Source of the DNA: Pisolithus tinctorius
Taxonomy: Eukaryota; Basidiomycota; Agaricomycetes; Boletales; Pisolithaceae
Length of the DNA stretch: 64,000 nt
Reading direction: 5' to 3'
Assembly: GCA_024663395.1 (NCBI GenBank)
Contig: JANFAH010000031.1
Coordinates: 558,001 to 622,000 of the forward strand
The translations under genes and the position numbers were made by a program. A model generated the notes under the pieces. It made no database searches. It was not told the DNA's origin and worked only from the letters and a program-made list of their open reading frames with translations. Below are positions 22,280-36,450 of the stretch, piece after piece. Numbering within the stretch: position 1 is the first letter of the stretch; the number at the start of each line of letters is the position of its first letter.

Positions 22280-24483
22280 ATGGATGCATCTACTGTATTC
22301 GTTCGCATATACGATAGCCTGCAGGAGATAATCCAATCAACAACTGCGTTTGATGTCGCTAAGGGAGTAGCAATTCTTTGGGCGCTGCGCACATCCTTCC
22401 GTATGGCCCGGAGCAAACTAAAAGCGACCAGACTTCGAGGTCCCCCCAGGACAAGTCTTATATTCGGCTTGGCCAAGGATCTATTCCACGCGGAAGACGC
22501 AGGGGCCATGTACGAAGCATGGGCCAATGAGTATGGCGTCGCTTACGAGGTCCCTATTATGCTGGGGGGGAGCAAGATCATGTTGTGTGACCCCAGGGCC
22601 ATCGCTCACTTCTATAACAAGGAAACTCGGACGTATGTACACACAGATTTTGGGTTAATCTTCACCAGAAAGAATGTAAGTATAGCCCGCAAAGTTCCCC
22701 TTTAATCATGAGTCATCTCATGTTATGATATCCAGTTCGGAATGGTAATATTGTGTGCACAGGGAGAGGAGCACAGAAGGTAAGTGCAGACGTTGTTCTT
22801 CTGGAAGCGGCGTTGATATTTTCCAAGGCAGCGCAAGTCCTTGTCGCCAGCGTTCAGTCACGCAGCTGTTCGTCAACTGCTTCCTGTGTTTTACCATTCT
22901 GCGTACAAGGTAAGCGTGACTAAAATCCGATTCTTCTTCAAGTGACCCGAACGTATGTATCTTTTTAGGCCAAGGCTGCATGGGAGTCGTTGATCGATGC
23001 CAACGATGGTCACAGTACTGTCATTGATGTTCAAAATTGGTATGTCAGCCGTCTTATCCACCCGCAATTGAGAGCTTAGTCATTTTCCGGACCAGGATGA
23101 ACCATATTTCGTGCGAGAAACTAATTTTCTGACACTCAGTTCCTCAACGCTCCCCCCAGGCTCGATTCCATTGGGCTCGCTGGTTTCTCCCACGATTTTG
23201 GTTCTCTGGACGGAAAGACAAACTCCGTGGCGGACGTATTCACTACCTTTGAAGGATCGGTCCCGAATTCTACCCTCCTCCTTCTTGCCACCGTGTTCCC
23301 TCTACTGACATATGTGCCAACATCGAGGGGTGATTTGTTCGGTGACATGAACCGAACGCTGGCAGACATCTCGAGAAAGTTTTTGGAGAGGTCTAAGGAA
23401 GAGAAGGAAGCAGGAATCGTTGACGGGAAAGACGACAAGTCTATCATCGGAGTGCTGTGTATGTTATCGTGTCTCACGAGCTAACTTGGCTTACTGATGC
23501 GCAGCACCCAGTAAAAGCCAAAGATTCAGGTACCGATGTCCAATTATCCGTTGAAGAAATCCTTGCTCAGGTACGCGCAAGCCACTTCTCGCAACCTTTG
23601 TGATCATAGAGTTGCCTCCAACAGATGAAATTACTCATTGTCGCCGCCTATGAAACTACTTCAGGTAACTGCATCCATAAGTGGGGCCAGTATGTCCTGA
23701 CATCCTGGTCTCCGCAGTCACCATGACCTGGGCGCTGCTTGAGCTCGCTCGGAACCCTGATATACAAACCAAGCTTAGGGCAGAGCTGTTGGCTTTTGGT
23801 TCGGACCCGACATACGACCAACTTACCAACAACCTTCCTTACCTCGATGCTGTGGTACACGAGACACTCCGTTTCCATCCTCCCCTGGACGAGTTTGTTC
23901 GTCAAGTGAGTTCAGTTCCAAACGGTCGTTCTCTTTTTGTCTCTGAATCGGGTACCCCTTCCTATTCAGGCAGCTGAAGACGATGTTATCCCCCTCTCAG
24001 AGCCCGTTCGTACCAGATCCGGTCGAGTCGTCAACAGCATATCTGTAACACGTGGCACTCGAATTGGGATATCCACCGCCTGCATCAATCGTTCACTCGC
24101 TATCTGGGGTGCAGATGCAAAAGTTTTTCGACCAGAACGTTGGTTGGAAGAGGGGAACATACCGAAGAAGGCGCAGGAAATGCAAGGGTATAGGCATTTG
24201 CTGACTTTCATAGATGGACCGAGGACATGCCTTGGCAAAGGGTTTGCAGTGGCCGAATTCAAGGTAGGGCTCTCACGTTCGTCCTGCGGGACATTAGGTA
24301 CATGGATACTGAGATACTTTGGCATAGACGGTCATGTTCACGTTGATTAAGAATTTTGTGTTGGAGATGAGGGATGGACCAGACACGAAGATCGAGATGA
24401 CTATGGGAATATTGTCGAGACCTAGGGTGGTTGGAGAAGCTGGTACGAAGGTGCCGTTGCGTGTGCGCCGATATGGAAGTTAA
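22280..24483 (+). CDS. Cytochrome P450 (copy C)
   Basis: Ten exons give 542 aa: 22280-22675, 22736-22779, 22828-22909, 22969-23039, 23160-23458, 23512-23570, 23625-23664, 23718-23905, 23970-24263, 24328-24483. Exons 2-10 have exactly the same lengths as in copy B; exon 1 is 9 nt longer. Motifs: GEEHRRQRKSLSPAFS, ETLRFHPP, FRPERW and haem loop FIDGPRTCLGKGF. The I-helix reads AAYETTS, where copy B has the usual AGYETTS; an Ala here occurs in some P450s, so activity is not excluded. The start lies in CACACAATGG. It is a tandem duplicate of copy B; both may work on related substrates. Confidence 0.9.
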
Positions 24484-24778
24484 CGCAGATAGGTTTGCGG
24501 TCCATCACGTCTATCCGCTTTTTCATTTAGTTGCTCATGGTGTATGATATAGCGCAGGGATGTCACAGTTAAGTCAGTTTTCTCCAGGCCTATGTATATT
24601 GAGCTGGGCGAGCATGGAACTAGCACACAAGAAAGTACATGTAACATGTAAAGCAGTCCGCGTAAAGATAAGCAGTAATTACGGGTACGCACAACATTGG
24701 TTGGCATATGCGTCGCGGTTACAATATGCATATGAAGGATACTTTGACAGTATGTACATATAACCCACCAACTCAAGG

Positions 24779-25858
24779 TCATGCCTGTCTTCGCCCAAGA
24801 CCACATAGAGCAAGCGCAGCGCGCATCATGTCGTCATCTTGCACTGCATTTCCCTTGTCTTCTCCTGATGCCTGACCCCAGAGGGTCAAATTTTGTGGGG
24901 TGACACGCAGTGGAGCCTCGTTCTTTGTCTCACTCCATGCAATGTGGTTGAAGCCAAGGCTGCCCTCAGGAGTGACAGCCTCAATATCTTCTTCTTCCGT
25001 TTCGTCCCCAACGGCATCACTCGCCCTGCGGTGAGCAACGCGTCTCGAGGACAACCCTGCACGGCCTTCCTTTTCCGCAATACGTGCAACTGCACATGCC
25101 CATTCGAGGGTGCGCCCGTTGCCCATGAATTCAACGAGGTCACGGACTGGTGGGCTTGCGGGTGGCGCGAGTGGTGAAGATGGCATGTTGTCCCATGGCG
25201 ACGCAAATGGATCACGTGGTTTTGTGGGTGTGCGAGGTGGGGGGAGTCGGGACTCTGATTGCGTTGCCACACGGTCGAGGGACGGTCTGGAACGAGGAGG
25301 GGTGTTCTTCTGGCGGGGTGTGTGGAGGCTGGATATAGATGTTTTCCGGGAGTGGAAAAGCCGGGGGGAGTGTAACGAGGTAGAGCAGGAGGACGATGCA
25401 TGCGATGACGTCGACCCACGTTCGGCATGTGCTGGTCGATGCACCTCAGTCTGAGATGGGTTAGCAGTATGGTGGAGGGCGACCTTGCGCTCGGTCTGGC
25501 GCTTGTTTTGGAACCAGATCGTAACAGACTTCATTTCCCTAAATCGAACACACAGCCGTCAGCGGGCCGTGAGGACGACGGAAGCAATCTTGCTTTCCGG
25601 GTACAGAAATATCAGCAAAGAGACGTACATGCCTGCAGCCTGCGCGACGGCTTCGCGTTCCTCGCGACTCGGATGGGAGGTGCGATGGTATAGTTGTTCC
25701 AGCATCACGAGCTGGACGCTTGTGAAACGTTTCCGGGTGCGACGACCTACATCATCGGACGATAAGCTTGCCATGGACGACGTTCGCGACAAGGCAGGTT
25801 TGGACGATCGCATGACGGTCGCTGCCGCCGTCGTCGGCGATGACGAGGGCTGCTGCAT
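24779..25858 (-). CDS. Homeodomain transcription factor
   Basis: Two exons on the minus strand, 25629-25858 and 24779-25538, give 329 aa. The homeodomain (about residues 39-97) is cut by the 90 nt intron. Exon 1 supplies RRTRKRFTSVQLVMLEQLYH and HPSREEREAVAQAAG; exon 2 supplies SVTIWFQNKRQTERK, the third helix with the invariant W, F, N and basic residue. The N-terminus is Ser/Thr-rich. The long C-terminal part is Pro/Ser-rich with an acidic stretch (DETEEEDIEAV), typical of a regulatory region. It is expected to be nuclear and DNA-binding. Agaricomycetes have several such homeodomain factors outside the mating-type loci, some affecting fruiting; which one this is cannot be told. Confidence 0.88.
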
Positions 25859-26100
25859 CGTTGCCTCAGCGTTGGTGGTGACGGTGCGGTGGGGCTCGAA
25901 GGCGTGCTGTGTTCATAGCACGCGTATTTAACTACAACACACGCTCCCTTCGGCACACAGCAAACAGACGCGCGTGCCCAGCCATAAACGCGTCCCCCAC
26001 GTGACCGCGCCTGCACACGAACCAACCTGGCTCAGTTTAGGTACCTCTGGTGAAGCAGGCATCATGATATATTAAAATGATCTATGGAGTATACGCCAGA

Positions 26101-27383
26101 TTATCTGCTAGATACACCCGAGCGTTTCTCTTTACCACGAGGACGCTCCTTGAGTACCATCTTGTTGCTGTTTTTGGGTCCTTTCGGTCCTGGCTTACGG
26201 GTGCGTTTGCCTTTGGTTGGCCAGCCCCAGACAGACACGGGATGCTTGTTGGACTTGGACTTCCCACGCCCACCACCGTGTGGGTGATCACATCTATAGG
26301 TCGAATATGAATGGGACGAACGGAAAGAAGAATTTAGTTGACGACTCACGCATTCATGGCAACACCTCGCACACGGGGCCGCCATCCTAGCCACCGATTC
26401 CTGCCTGCCTTGCCAAGCGAACGGCCATGCCATGCCGCGTTGCTCACTTTCCCCACAGTAGCAACACAACTTTGGAGGACCTTTCGTATTTCACCGCTTT
26501 GGAGCCGGACATGACTGTATCGGCCACCCTCCTCGTGGTGCAACACCTGGGCAAACGTACCCGCCGAGCGGACGAGAATAGCTTTACCCTGCGGGTTAAG
26601 CGAGATGCAGTGAATCACCGTTCCGGTAGGTATCAATCGGAGAGGGAGACAGTTCCCAAGCTTGATCGTCTTTCCACTGAGAATGCCAACCGCCAAAGCG
26701 TCCGTGGTGGCTTTGTCCTTCGCCCTCCGCTCCATCTCGGCAACATCGACTTCCTCAGCATTTCCAGCCGTCTCCTCTTGCGTGCCGAAAACCTCCCGGT
26801 GTAAGTCCTCTGGTATACCCGACCTGAAACTTTGCACGACATCCCCAGCTCGGAGTCCTTCTGGTGCCAATATGTACTTCCACTTTGCCGTACCCTCCGT
26901 CTTCGGATCGCGTGCTGTTATAAGTGCAATGTGTGCGGACCGACCGGGGTCGTACTCTATCCGCACAACATCATACACCCCCGGCTCGTTCCGCATGAAA
27001 TCGACGACCCGTATGCGCCGTTTGTGTCCTCCTCCTCGGAACCGTACAGTAATACGTCCAGTCGAGTTTCTACCACCTTTCCTGCGGAGGGGGACTGTAA
27101 GCAGCCGGACGGGCTTGCCTTTGTAGAGGTGTGGGTTAATGGGGCGCTTTAGATGACGAATACCGGGAGTGATGGGTTTGTAGGTCTTGTACTCGGCTTC
27201 TACATGGTCAAAAGATGCAATTACTTCCTCCTTTTTATTCTTGAAGTTAGAAGTTGTGGCGTAATTCCGAGCGGAAAGACTCGTCCGTAGAGCATGGCAA
27301 ATTGTCCGTGAGGGGAATTTCGGTTGGGCAGCGACGGTCGTAAAACTTTGCAAAAGGCTGTATCCAGCCCGAATGCCGAACAT
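26101..27383 (-). CDS. RML2: Mitochondrial large-subunit ribosomal protein uL2m
   Basis: Two exons on the minus strand, 26350-27383 and 26101-26293 (56 nt intron), give 408 aa. The first 45 residues are basic and Ser/Ala-rich, as in a mitochondrial presequence. The L2 N-domain follows ([20 protein letters not shown], then [16 protein letters not shown] [14 protein letters not shown]). The C-domain starts near [14 protein letters not shown] and holds [18 protein letters not shown], which joins across the intron to [16 protein letters not shown]. The DPHxxGG-type His region lies at the peptidyl-transferase centre in bacterial L2. An acidic insert (about residues 205-225) sits between the domains, as in other fungal copies. 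The short last exon carries the essential C-terminus. Divergent neighbour: RVB2. Confidence 0.95.
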
Positions 27384-27548
27384 CTGTTCAGCGAGGGGCT
27401 CTGTAGAAAATTCAGCCTATGTAACGACTTCTCTACATTGCGCTGAACTTACCTGGCCTAATAAGAGATGCCACAAGAAGGCCAATAATTTGGAGGACGG
27501 AACGAGCCTTGTTTGCGCCGAACAAACAGACGCGTTCTACTCCTCACC
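27384..27548. promoter_or_regulatory. Shared divergent promoter of uL2m and RVB2
   Basis: The two start codons are only 165 bp apart on opposite strands, so 5' UTRs and promoters must share this stretch. No TATA box is evident, as is common for housekeeping genes. Confidence 0.6.
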
Positions 27549-29348
<1,800 letters not shown>

Positions 29349-29604
29349 AGCAGATGATCAAATCAAAGATTTTCCACGGTACTTAGGAGTGAAATTCTTG
29401 TAATTGTGACAGATTACACGCACGGCCTCCCGTGCACACCTTGCAAAGAACTCGAGTGGGAGCAAATTGATACTTATCAGTTTCTAGCAGCGTAGCATAG
29501 GACGGCGTAAGTACCCGGAACGTCGGTAGTCTCATATGAGCAAGAACAAGGTGATTGGGTCGGGGCATACTTACAGTACGGATGTGTGTGCGGCCACACA
29601 ACCT

Positions 29605-30765
29605 CTAACCGAACCGCTCTTTGGCAAGCTTCTGGAACATATCCATCGTCGCCCTCTCTTTCTCCCGCATAGCAACCGCACGTTCCCTTGTCGCCGCCTC
29701 CTTATCTTCGCGCCCAGCGGCACGTTTCTCCTCCCACCGTCGTCGGGCTGCCTCGCGTCGTGCAATGCTGTAAAAAGCATAAGATACGCGCTACCCCAAG
29801 AAGTCAAAGTAGTGGACATACTGATCTTTGAAACTGTCGCCTCCACCCAATAAAGTCGATTCGTCTGCTTCGAGGCCCTCGTCGCCTTTTTCTCTAAACG
29901 CTTTATCATTTTCTCTGCGTGCGCGCTTCTTTTCCAACATTGCTTCTCTCCCGACTTCCTTCGGCCCTACGATATCTTCTAAACGGTCTTTGGCTTCTGC
30001 ACGATCCCGCTTCCGCTTCAGGTCACGTTCTGTTGCTTGGTACTCGGAGGCGGTTTCCCGCGCGAGCACCAGATCAGATGCTGAAGGAAGTGTGGGGCCA
30101 AGCGTTCTGCCGCTGGTCGCCCCGGTGTCCCCACGAGACTTACGACCAGGACCATAAGTGGCAGAATCAACATCTTCTCTGGCGGATCGTAGAGCTTCTG
30201 CGTCCGTTCCTGAGCTTTTGGATGCGAAAGACCATTTATACCCTGTCTGTTTTGTTGCAGGCAGCGATCTTGGGTCGTTATATAAGGATCCTGCAAGCGT
30301 TGTAAAAGTGATACATAAGTAGGCCAAAGCGACATGCAACGGTGAACTTACTCGGAAGCCTTCCTCTATTCCACGCCTGATGAAGATGAGCACACAACGT
30401 GAAATTGATGCAAATTCCTCTTCATACCTTGACGAACTTTCTAAAATAACTGATAGCTTGACTACTAAGCAAATTGTACAACACGCCATTTAGCAGTTAC
30501 ACTCACCTCCTCGCCCTCTCCCCCGAGAGTTCATCAAAATACTGCCAACGTTATTCGTAGCTCAACGACCCTATTCTCAAATGATTGATAAAATAGTTGC
30601 ACGACAGACCTTTCCCTTCTCGTCCCTCAGCCATATGCTGAATTCCGAGTTTTTCAGAAAGTAGTCAGATTCGGATATGGGCGAAACGCCTTCTGGCAAC
30701 TCGTCTTCCCTGTCTGGCGATCTTGAACGGTCACGTTCGCGGTCGCGGTTTCTGTGGGAAGGCAT
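29605..30765 (-). CDS. Conserved RD/RS-rich nuclear-type protein
   Basis: Six exons on the minus strand, 30610-30765, 30507-30541, 30428-30449, 30352-30376, 29822-30290 and 29605-29767, give 289 aa. The N-terminus is an Arg-Asp/Ser-Arg tract (HRNRDRERDRSRSPDRED). A conserved block follows: ESDYFLKNSEFSIWLRDEKG, then YFDELSGERARRS, YFRKFVKAWNRGRLP, and PATKQTGYKWSF. The middle has GRTLGPTLPSASDLVLARE and the C-terminal half is highly charged and probably coiled (RDLKRKRDRAEAKDRLED), ending KLAKERFG. Such blocks occur in a widespread eukaryotic family of uncharacterised, splicing-type proteins; I cannot name the orthologue. Four very small exons (22-35 nt for three of them) are all in frame. 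The function is inferred only from composition. Confidence 0.8.
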
Positions 30766-31043
30766 AGCTAGGAGGTGCTCGTCAACGTCGATATATTACA
30801 TAATCGCAGCACGGAGACAAAGTGCGATGGAGAGCGGACTCCATATCTGGATACACATACTGCTAAAGTATCCTCGTTTGCGCATATGCTTGTAACCAAT
30901 ATCCTACATGGCCCCCTCGAACAGTTATTTAATTTTTTCTTTCTTTTTGTCATGGCGAAGTCACCTTAAATAATGTGACACTGGTCGAGTCTGCATGCCA
31001 TCTACATCAACCGAATGGCGGACGCAGCACGGAACTACAAGAT

Positions 31044-33059
31044 TTACAGCTCTTCTTCTCTTCGCGGCGTCGTTATCCTATTAAGCAGTGCAGGATCGAT
31101 GGTTATATCGATAACAGCTGTCTCGGACACGTCGAACCGCCTTGCCCCACCTTGGGAACTCTCAATCTCCCTCGGAAGCTCCGGTAGGTTCGCCAAGTAG
31201 ATATCAACGATGCGTAGATCTGACAGGGTACCCGCACCCTGAGATCGAAGGTATTCTCGAGAGTTCAGTGATGCCAGCAGCGAATTGGCATACACTATTC
31301 AATAGTAAGTCGGAGTGATCTGTCCATCACTTGCAGGGCATGGAAGACTGACATTTTTCAAGGATGAAGCTCAACCCTACTGACCATGTACCTTGTTCAA
31401 TAACAACCTGAGGAAAATGTGAGAGCGATATTGTGGAAGTGCAACGCGTCGCACGCACGGTGACGAGATCTGCAACGGTGACTAGGCTGCGACGAAAAGC
31501 CTGATATCAAGTCATGGTTGCCAACTAAAGAGATATCGAACTTACAAAATCAGCAAAAACCGGCTAACAACATAGATGATAAGTGTGTTCAGCAGGCGCT
31601 TCGTTCTAAAGCAGGGCGTGTTAGCAATAGACCACTGATACGGACTGGAATCACCTTGGGAACACAGAACCAGAGCCAGACTCATAAAAAAGTGTGCAAA
31701 GCAACACCATGATCAGAACCTCAGCCAGCGTGATGACGACCAAAGAGGGTGCCACTCCAGAAAACTAGGAATAAGTGAGACTGTGAGCCGGTGCACCAAT
31801 TTCTCAGTCAATGGAACTACCGTAAGTTGTGTGAGTATGCTCGCTTCATGATTGGCCAGCCTATGGACGGAGATCAGTATTTCTGTGAATGTCATTGGAA
31901 AGGTTAGAGTACTCCATGACAACTGTTTCTGTTTGTTGATTAGAATAGGCCTCTTGTGATCAAATAAAAGCACGAACCAATACCAAGCCCTGCTGAGTGC
32001 CATTAGAAATGTCTCATGAGCACAGTAAGAAGGCTCACCGAAGTGAGCTAGCATTAATAGTATCTATCACGATTGCGTCACTAGATGATACCTTTGTCAT
32101 GACAAGTAAATATACTCACGATTGGGGCAGTTACCAACCACTTCACTCCAGGGCGACAAACTGGATGCCGTCAGGAAAGTCTCGAGAGGCGGGTTTTAAA
32201 CCACCTACGGTGATATATCTGACGCAGGAAGAAGCTAGAGACAGTCGGTTTATGAGTGTCAAGCCATAGCAAACGATCACTTACCATTGAACAATCGAAA
32301 TCACAAATACCTGCAATACAACTAAATTTTATAAGTAGTTCTGAGATAGGTAGAACATACATTCACTAGAATCGATGCCTAAGTGGTGGAAACATCCATA
32401 ATTAGTGCCTGATAGAAAATTGGGTATGCGCACTGGTATCGACCTGCCATATTTCATCAGTGGGAAGTAATTTCGAAATGGGAAGATATACGAGCCAAAT
32501 GATATACTCCAAACTCGTCGGAACGCCATAACTAGTAATCTGGAGTGACTGAGCATGACAGTTACAAAGTGTGGACAGGTCGGTTTTACCAGGTAGTAAT
32601 ATAAGATGTGACCCACTAATCTGCCGTTAACCACGCATTGACTTATATGCACCAAATACTCACTGAACGAGAGATGTATGGTATCAAGAATCCTGATATC
32701 TTGTGAGTGGATTTCACAGGTGTCCCAAGTTGGCCTAACTCACCATATGACAGTAACCAGGAACTTTAAGACCGAGGCATCATCGGAGTAATGCATGTAA
32801 TATACATAAGTCTGCGTAGCCAGTAAGCATAGTACCAGCCCGATCATTCCATTTAAAACACCCCTGGACAGTCGTTATGCCATATACCCTTGACAGAAAA
32901 TAAAGACATGAGAAGGGAAGATGTGACAAAGTCAAGCAAAGCCGTACATAGCAGAGGCCAAACCCACAATGAGGACAAAACCTATGCGAATAAGTAAGCA
33001 GACAAAGCCATGTAGACTTATGAAAGATTTTCACCGATCCTGCTCAGAAATGTGCCCAT
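31044..33059 (-). CDS. DUF6534-type seven-TM protein, possibly damaged
   Basis: On the minus strand about 13 small exons can be strung together. Exon 1 is 33035-33059 (MGTFLSRI), exon 2 is 32948-32981 (FVLIVGLASAM) and exon 3 starts at 32888 (VYGITTVQ). TYVYYMHYSDDASVLKFLVT, ILDTIHLSFSE, LVGHILYYYL, ITSYGVPTSLEYIIWL, VFVISIVQCFFLRQIYH, LCRPGVKWLVTAPI, LLMLAHFGLGIETVVM, APSLVVITLAEVLIMVLL and TKRLLNTLIIYVVSRFLL follow. The last exon is 31044-31294 (YANSLLASLNSREYLR). These match the order of the basidiomycete DUF6534 family. Two places do not splice cleanly: the donor after TVQ has two extra G, and a shift is needed after ADLVT near 31420. It may be a young pseudogene. Function of the family is unknown. 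Confidence 0.6.
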
Positions 33060-36000
33060 GTGGTTTCGATGATTTCTAGAAGGGGAACTCGTTGACGAAT
33101 TCGCTGTAGGGTGTGAATAGAGAAGTGATTGAGGGTTGTAAGGGCGTATCGATCTGATAGCAGAGCAACGCTGCCCATAGATTTTTAAAGGATGAAGGCT
33201 GCCATAATATGATCTGGAGAACTTGCGGTCCTCCAGCGCCTGCTTGCTGCCGAAGTCAATGATGGCTATCTGATCCGGTCATTTCTGTAGTATCACTGCT
33301 GTCCCTCTGATCCGCTCGGAATTTTAGTAAATCAGTGGAAAGGACAGCAACTTTCCTAGTGGTTGCAAGATCTTTGTCTCGAAGCCCAAACCAAAGTGAG
33401 CGTCGTGCTTCTGTACATCGTGAGAAGTCTCACAATTCCACTGATATATGGCAGTTCTGTAGAATCCGAGAGCATCACAAGAGCATCAAAGCCGCTGTTT
33501 TTATTTTAAGAAAAAAAAAAGCCCTTTGTTAAGGCACACTGTGTCACCTATGTAGGACTCTTCTATGGGCCCTTTTCCCCCACGTAGCTCTGTCTATAGC
33601 AAGCTGATGTTCCTTCGATGAGTGAGTTCCGTGCTTCAAATGCGTAACCAGTGAGGCCAGCTTCAACGACGACAGCTCTCAGAATGCCTCCAACTTGAGT
33701 AGCCGCTCGTGGTTAGTCCCATTGAACTCCAAAACTCCTTCACCGCATTGTGGTCCAAAACGCTAATAACTACCCCCCGTCATCGCCATGCGCATCCGTG
33801 CATTTACCACTAAGCATCGGGACATTAAAAACGGGGCCGATGATCGCTGATGCCGACTTGACGGCAGGCACCTTGTTTTCCAGGCGCAACATGTGATTGC
33901 CCCCTGACAGCAACTTTACACTCAGGCATGCACATCTCCAGTCGACCAAATTCGAAAAAGTATCTACACTTTCCACCTACAGTGACCTTCCAATGAACTA
34001 GGGAAGTCGAACTGTCAGACGAGACATATATAGGCAGATAGCGTGCACACAATTGCAGATCCACGTATGGGCGCAGAACATGTATAGCCCCAGAGGACCC
34101 GGCGGCTCAAAAGAAGGGCAATACTATTATTACATAAAGTGTTGTGAAGAAAACAAACTACCAGACTTGCAATAAAATAGACCTTCAAACCCTGTCCAGT
34201 GAGCCCCAAAGCTCAAACCAGACAGCTCTAGGGAAGGTGGAGAGAGAGAAACTGGCTATTTTAGCCTGGCGAGCCAACGCAAGCAGGTCAGAAAAGAAAT
34301 CAGTGTCCCCGTGACTGCCGCTAGCCAGGTGCAGGGTAGGACGCATACCCCACATCAAGGCACGTGCCGGAGGTACGAGTACAGTCCGCTTCACACAGGG
34401 TGAAAGGGCCGTCTCAAGTGTCATGCCCTCGTGCACTCATTAGCCTGGTATCAAACCAAGTCTATACTCGAGTAAATAAGGTAGCCTACATTATTGCAAC
34501 AAGGAGAGTTGATGCTTGTCATTCAAGATATTGCAGGATCCCATGGGGAGCAGGTATCTGATTACACCGATACAACACTGGCGGTGATATTTCTACATGC
34601 TTTGAATGTAATATATTCATGCCTATAACAGACTCTGTGGCCTTGCTCTAAGGATGAGGTACTCGTCTAGGAGGGTACCAGCCGACGCAGTGCCTAGCGT
34701 ATCCACCACAAATATACAGGTTCCTAATCGGCGATGGTGTCATAGCCACAATTAACACGCAAATTGTCTCCGGAATACAACACGTACCAAATGACCGCGC
34801 GGTCCCGTACGATGGCTTTTTTTGTACGTCCTCTAAATAGGAGATCCCAAATTCATTCAATGGCGGTCAGTGCTGTGTTGCCAATCCGTTGTATGAAGCT
34901 GTACATGAAAGATTTTTTTTTTGTTATCACACAAGCCGCCCCCCGTTTGTCAGATATGATCGCAAGTGTTCGCCGTATCCACTTCCGGTTAACGGCGCAA
35001 CAAAGGCACAGAGGAGGCTTCTCGGCCCAAATGGCCTCTGTCGAGCGGAAATTTCTTGATGTCTCCCACGGCCATCCGCCCGGGCCCTACCACGAGCTGA
35101 TCTAGCGCGGGTGGCTGCAACAGATACCATTTGTGATGGGATCCACGAGCTATGACCATCCCTTTGGAGGTATGCAGATGTATTGGCAAGTACCTGTGCA
35201 GGATCTTTAGCTGCGGTTAGAAAGCAGAGATAGCGGGCGTACGTTAAAGTCGATTGTTGGGCATTGGGACGTGTAACTCACCTTTGCCCAACTCATTGAT
35301 TTGCGGTCAGACCGTAAAGCCGCCCACGGCAAGACCGCTGGGTGGCTCTTCTAGGTGCATTCAAAGACTGATAAAGGGTAAGCGTTGCACATCTTCGGCC
35401 ACTGGTCGTGTGCGGAATGAGACGGCAGCAGTGACAGCGCTTCTCGCAACTGGATCCGCGGGGCTATTTGCCCGTTGTTCCTACTGTAAATTAGGGAATC
35501 TCTGTAATGGAATATGCATCGCTTTCGATATGTGAAAATGGTCAGGAGTCGCCGAGGGAGGCATGATATTAGAACGGGACTTCTTGTACAGTCGTTCCAG
35601 CGCAGCACGACCTTGTCGACGACGTTAGCAGATCGGTGCGCGAAAGAAAGATCTGCTGTATATTGTCGCCACCACGCTCTCCAAATTTTCAGTTCGTAGA
35701 ACTAACAAACGGGCCGGCAGAATTCTAATTTCATAATAGCCAGTGTATTTGCTGGTATTTGTGGCAAATTGTTAGCAAATTCTCACGCTAAATGGGAGCG
35801 CCGTTAGTTACAACAGTCAAGATTCAAATATTCACTGAAGGTCGAGCGGTGCTGGTGAGGCTTGAAGCTTTGCGCATGGACGACTTGCATCCGCCAATCG
35901 GGCCGCATTCTGCTACTCGAATCCCTTAGGCAGACCAGAGATTCGACACGAGACAATCGTTCCCTCATCGTTAAAGCCGCACATCACAGCCTCATGCCAT

Positions 36001-36390
36001 CGATATCTGATATGAAACCAGGGCGGCGCAAAGTTGGAGCCGCAATAGGAGGTCCCGGAGGTGCACGTGTATAGGTTCTGCGGAAGGAGCTATGCATGTG
36101 CTGACCTGACTTGATATGAAAACAAAACAACACAAGCTCGAGCTCGAGCTTATTCAAGAATTCACCGACAACATCATGGCTTGCTGGTCCAAGAGAACAA
36201 ACGGTGTAGGTCAAAGCGCCCCACAGTCGGGAAAGACGTTCGGTGTTGAAGGCTATAGTCCTACGAATTTCACTGTCCTCTCGAGCTATCCAGACGACTT
36301 CTCTGTCTTCGAACGCGCGTTAACTGCATCAGATCACACCCTTGCGTGATCAGGCTGTGTACATCAGGTATGGTAATCTTCCATACATCC
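33060..36390. other. Intergenic, no supported gene
   Basis: About 3.3 kb with only short overlapping frames on both strands, an A-run at 33509-33520 and a T-run near 34911. No domain, tRNA or LTR could be recognised. Confidence 0.45.
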
Positions 36391-36420
36391 TAGAAGAGTA
36401 TATCATATCAGAGATACGTG
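36391..36420 (+). promoter_or_regulatory. Shared promoter box, 7TM copy 1
   Basis: GAGTATATCATATCAGAGATACGTG is a diverged form of the GAGTATATtAGTGGTGCG box found before the other copies; the start codon is 30 bp further on. Confidence 0.4.
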
Positions 36421-36450
36421 TGAGCGTTCAAACATACACCCCATCTCACG

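Noticed and set aside
25110..25931. Plus-strand frames opposite the homeodomain gene
   Set aside because: Antisense to a gene with a clear split homeodomain.
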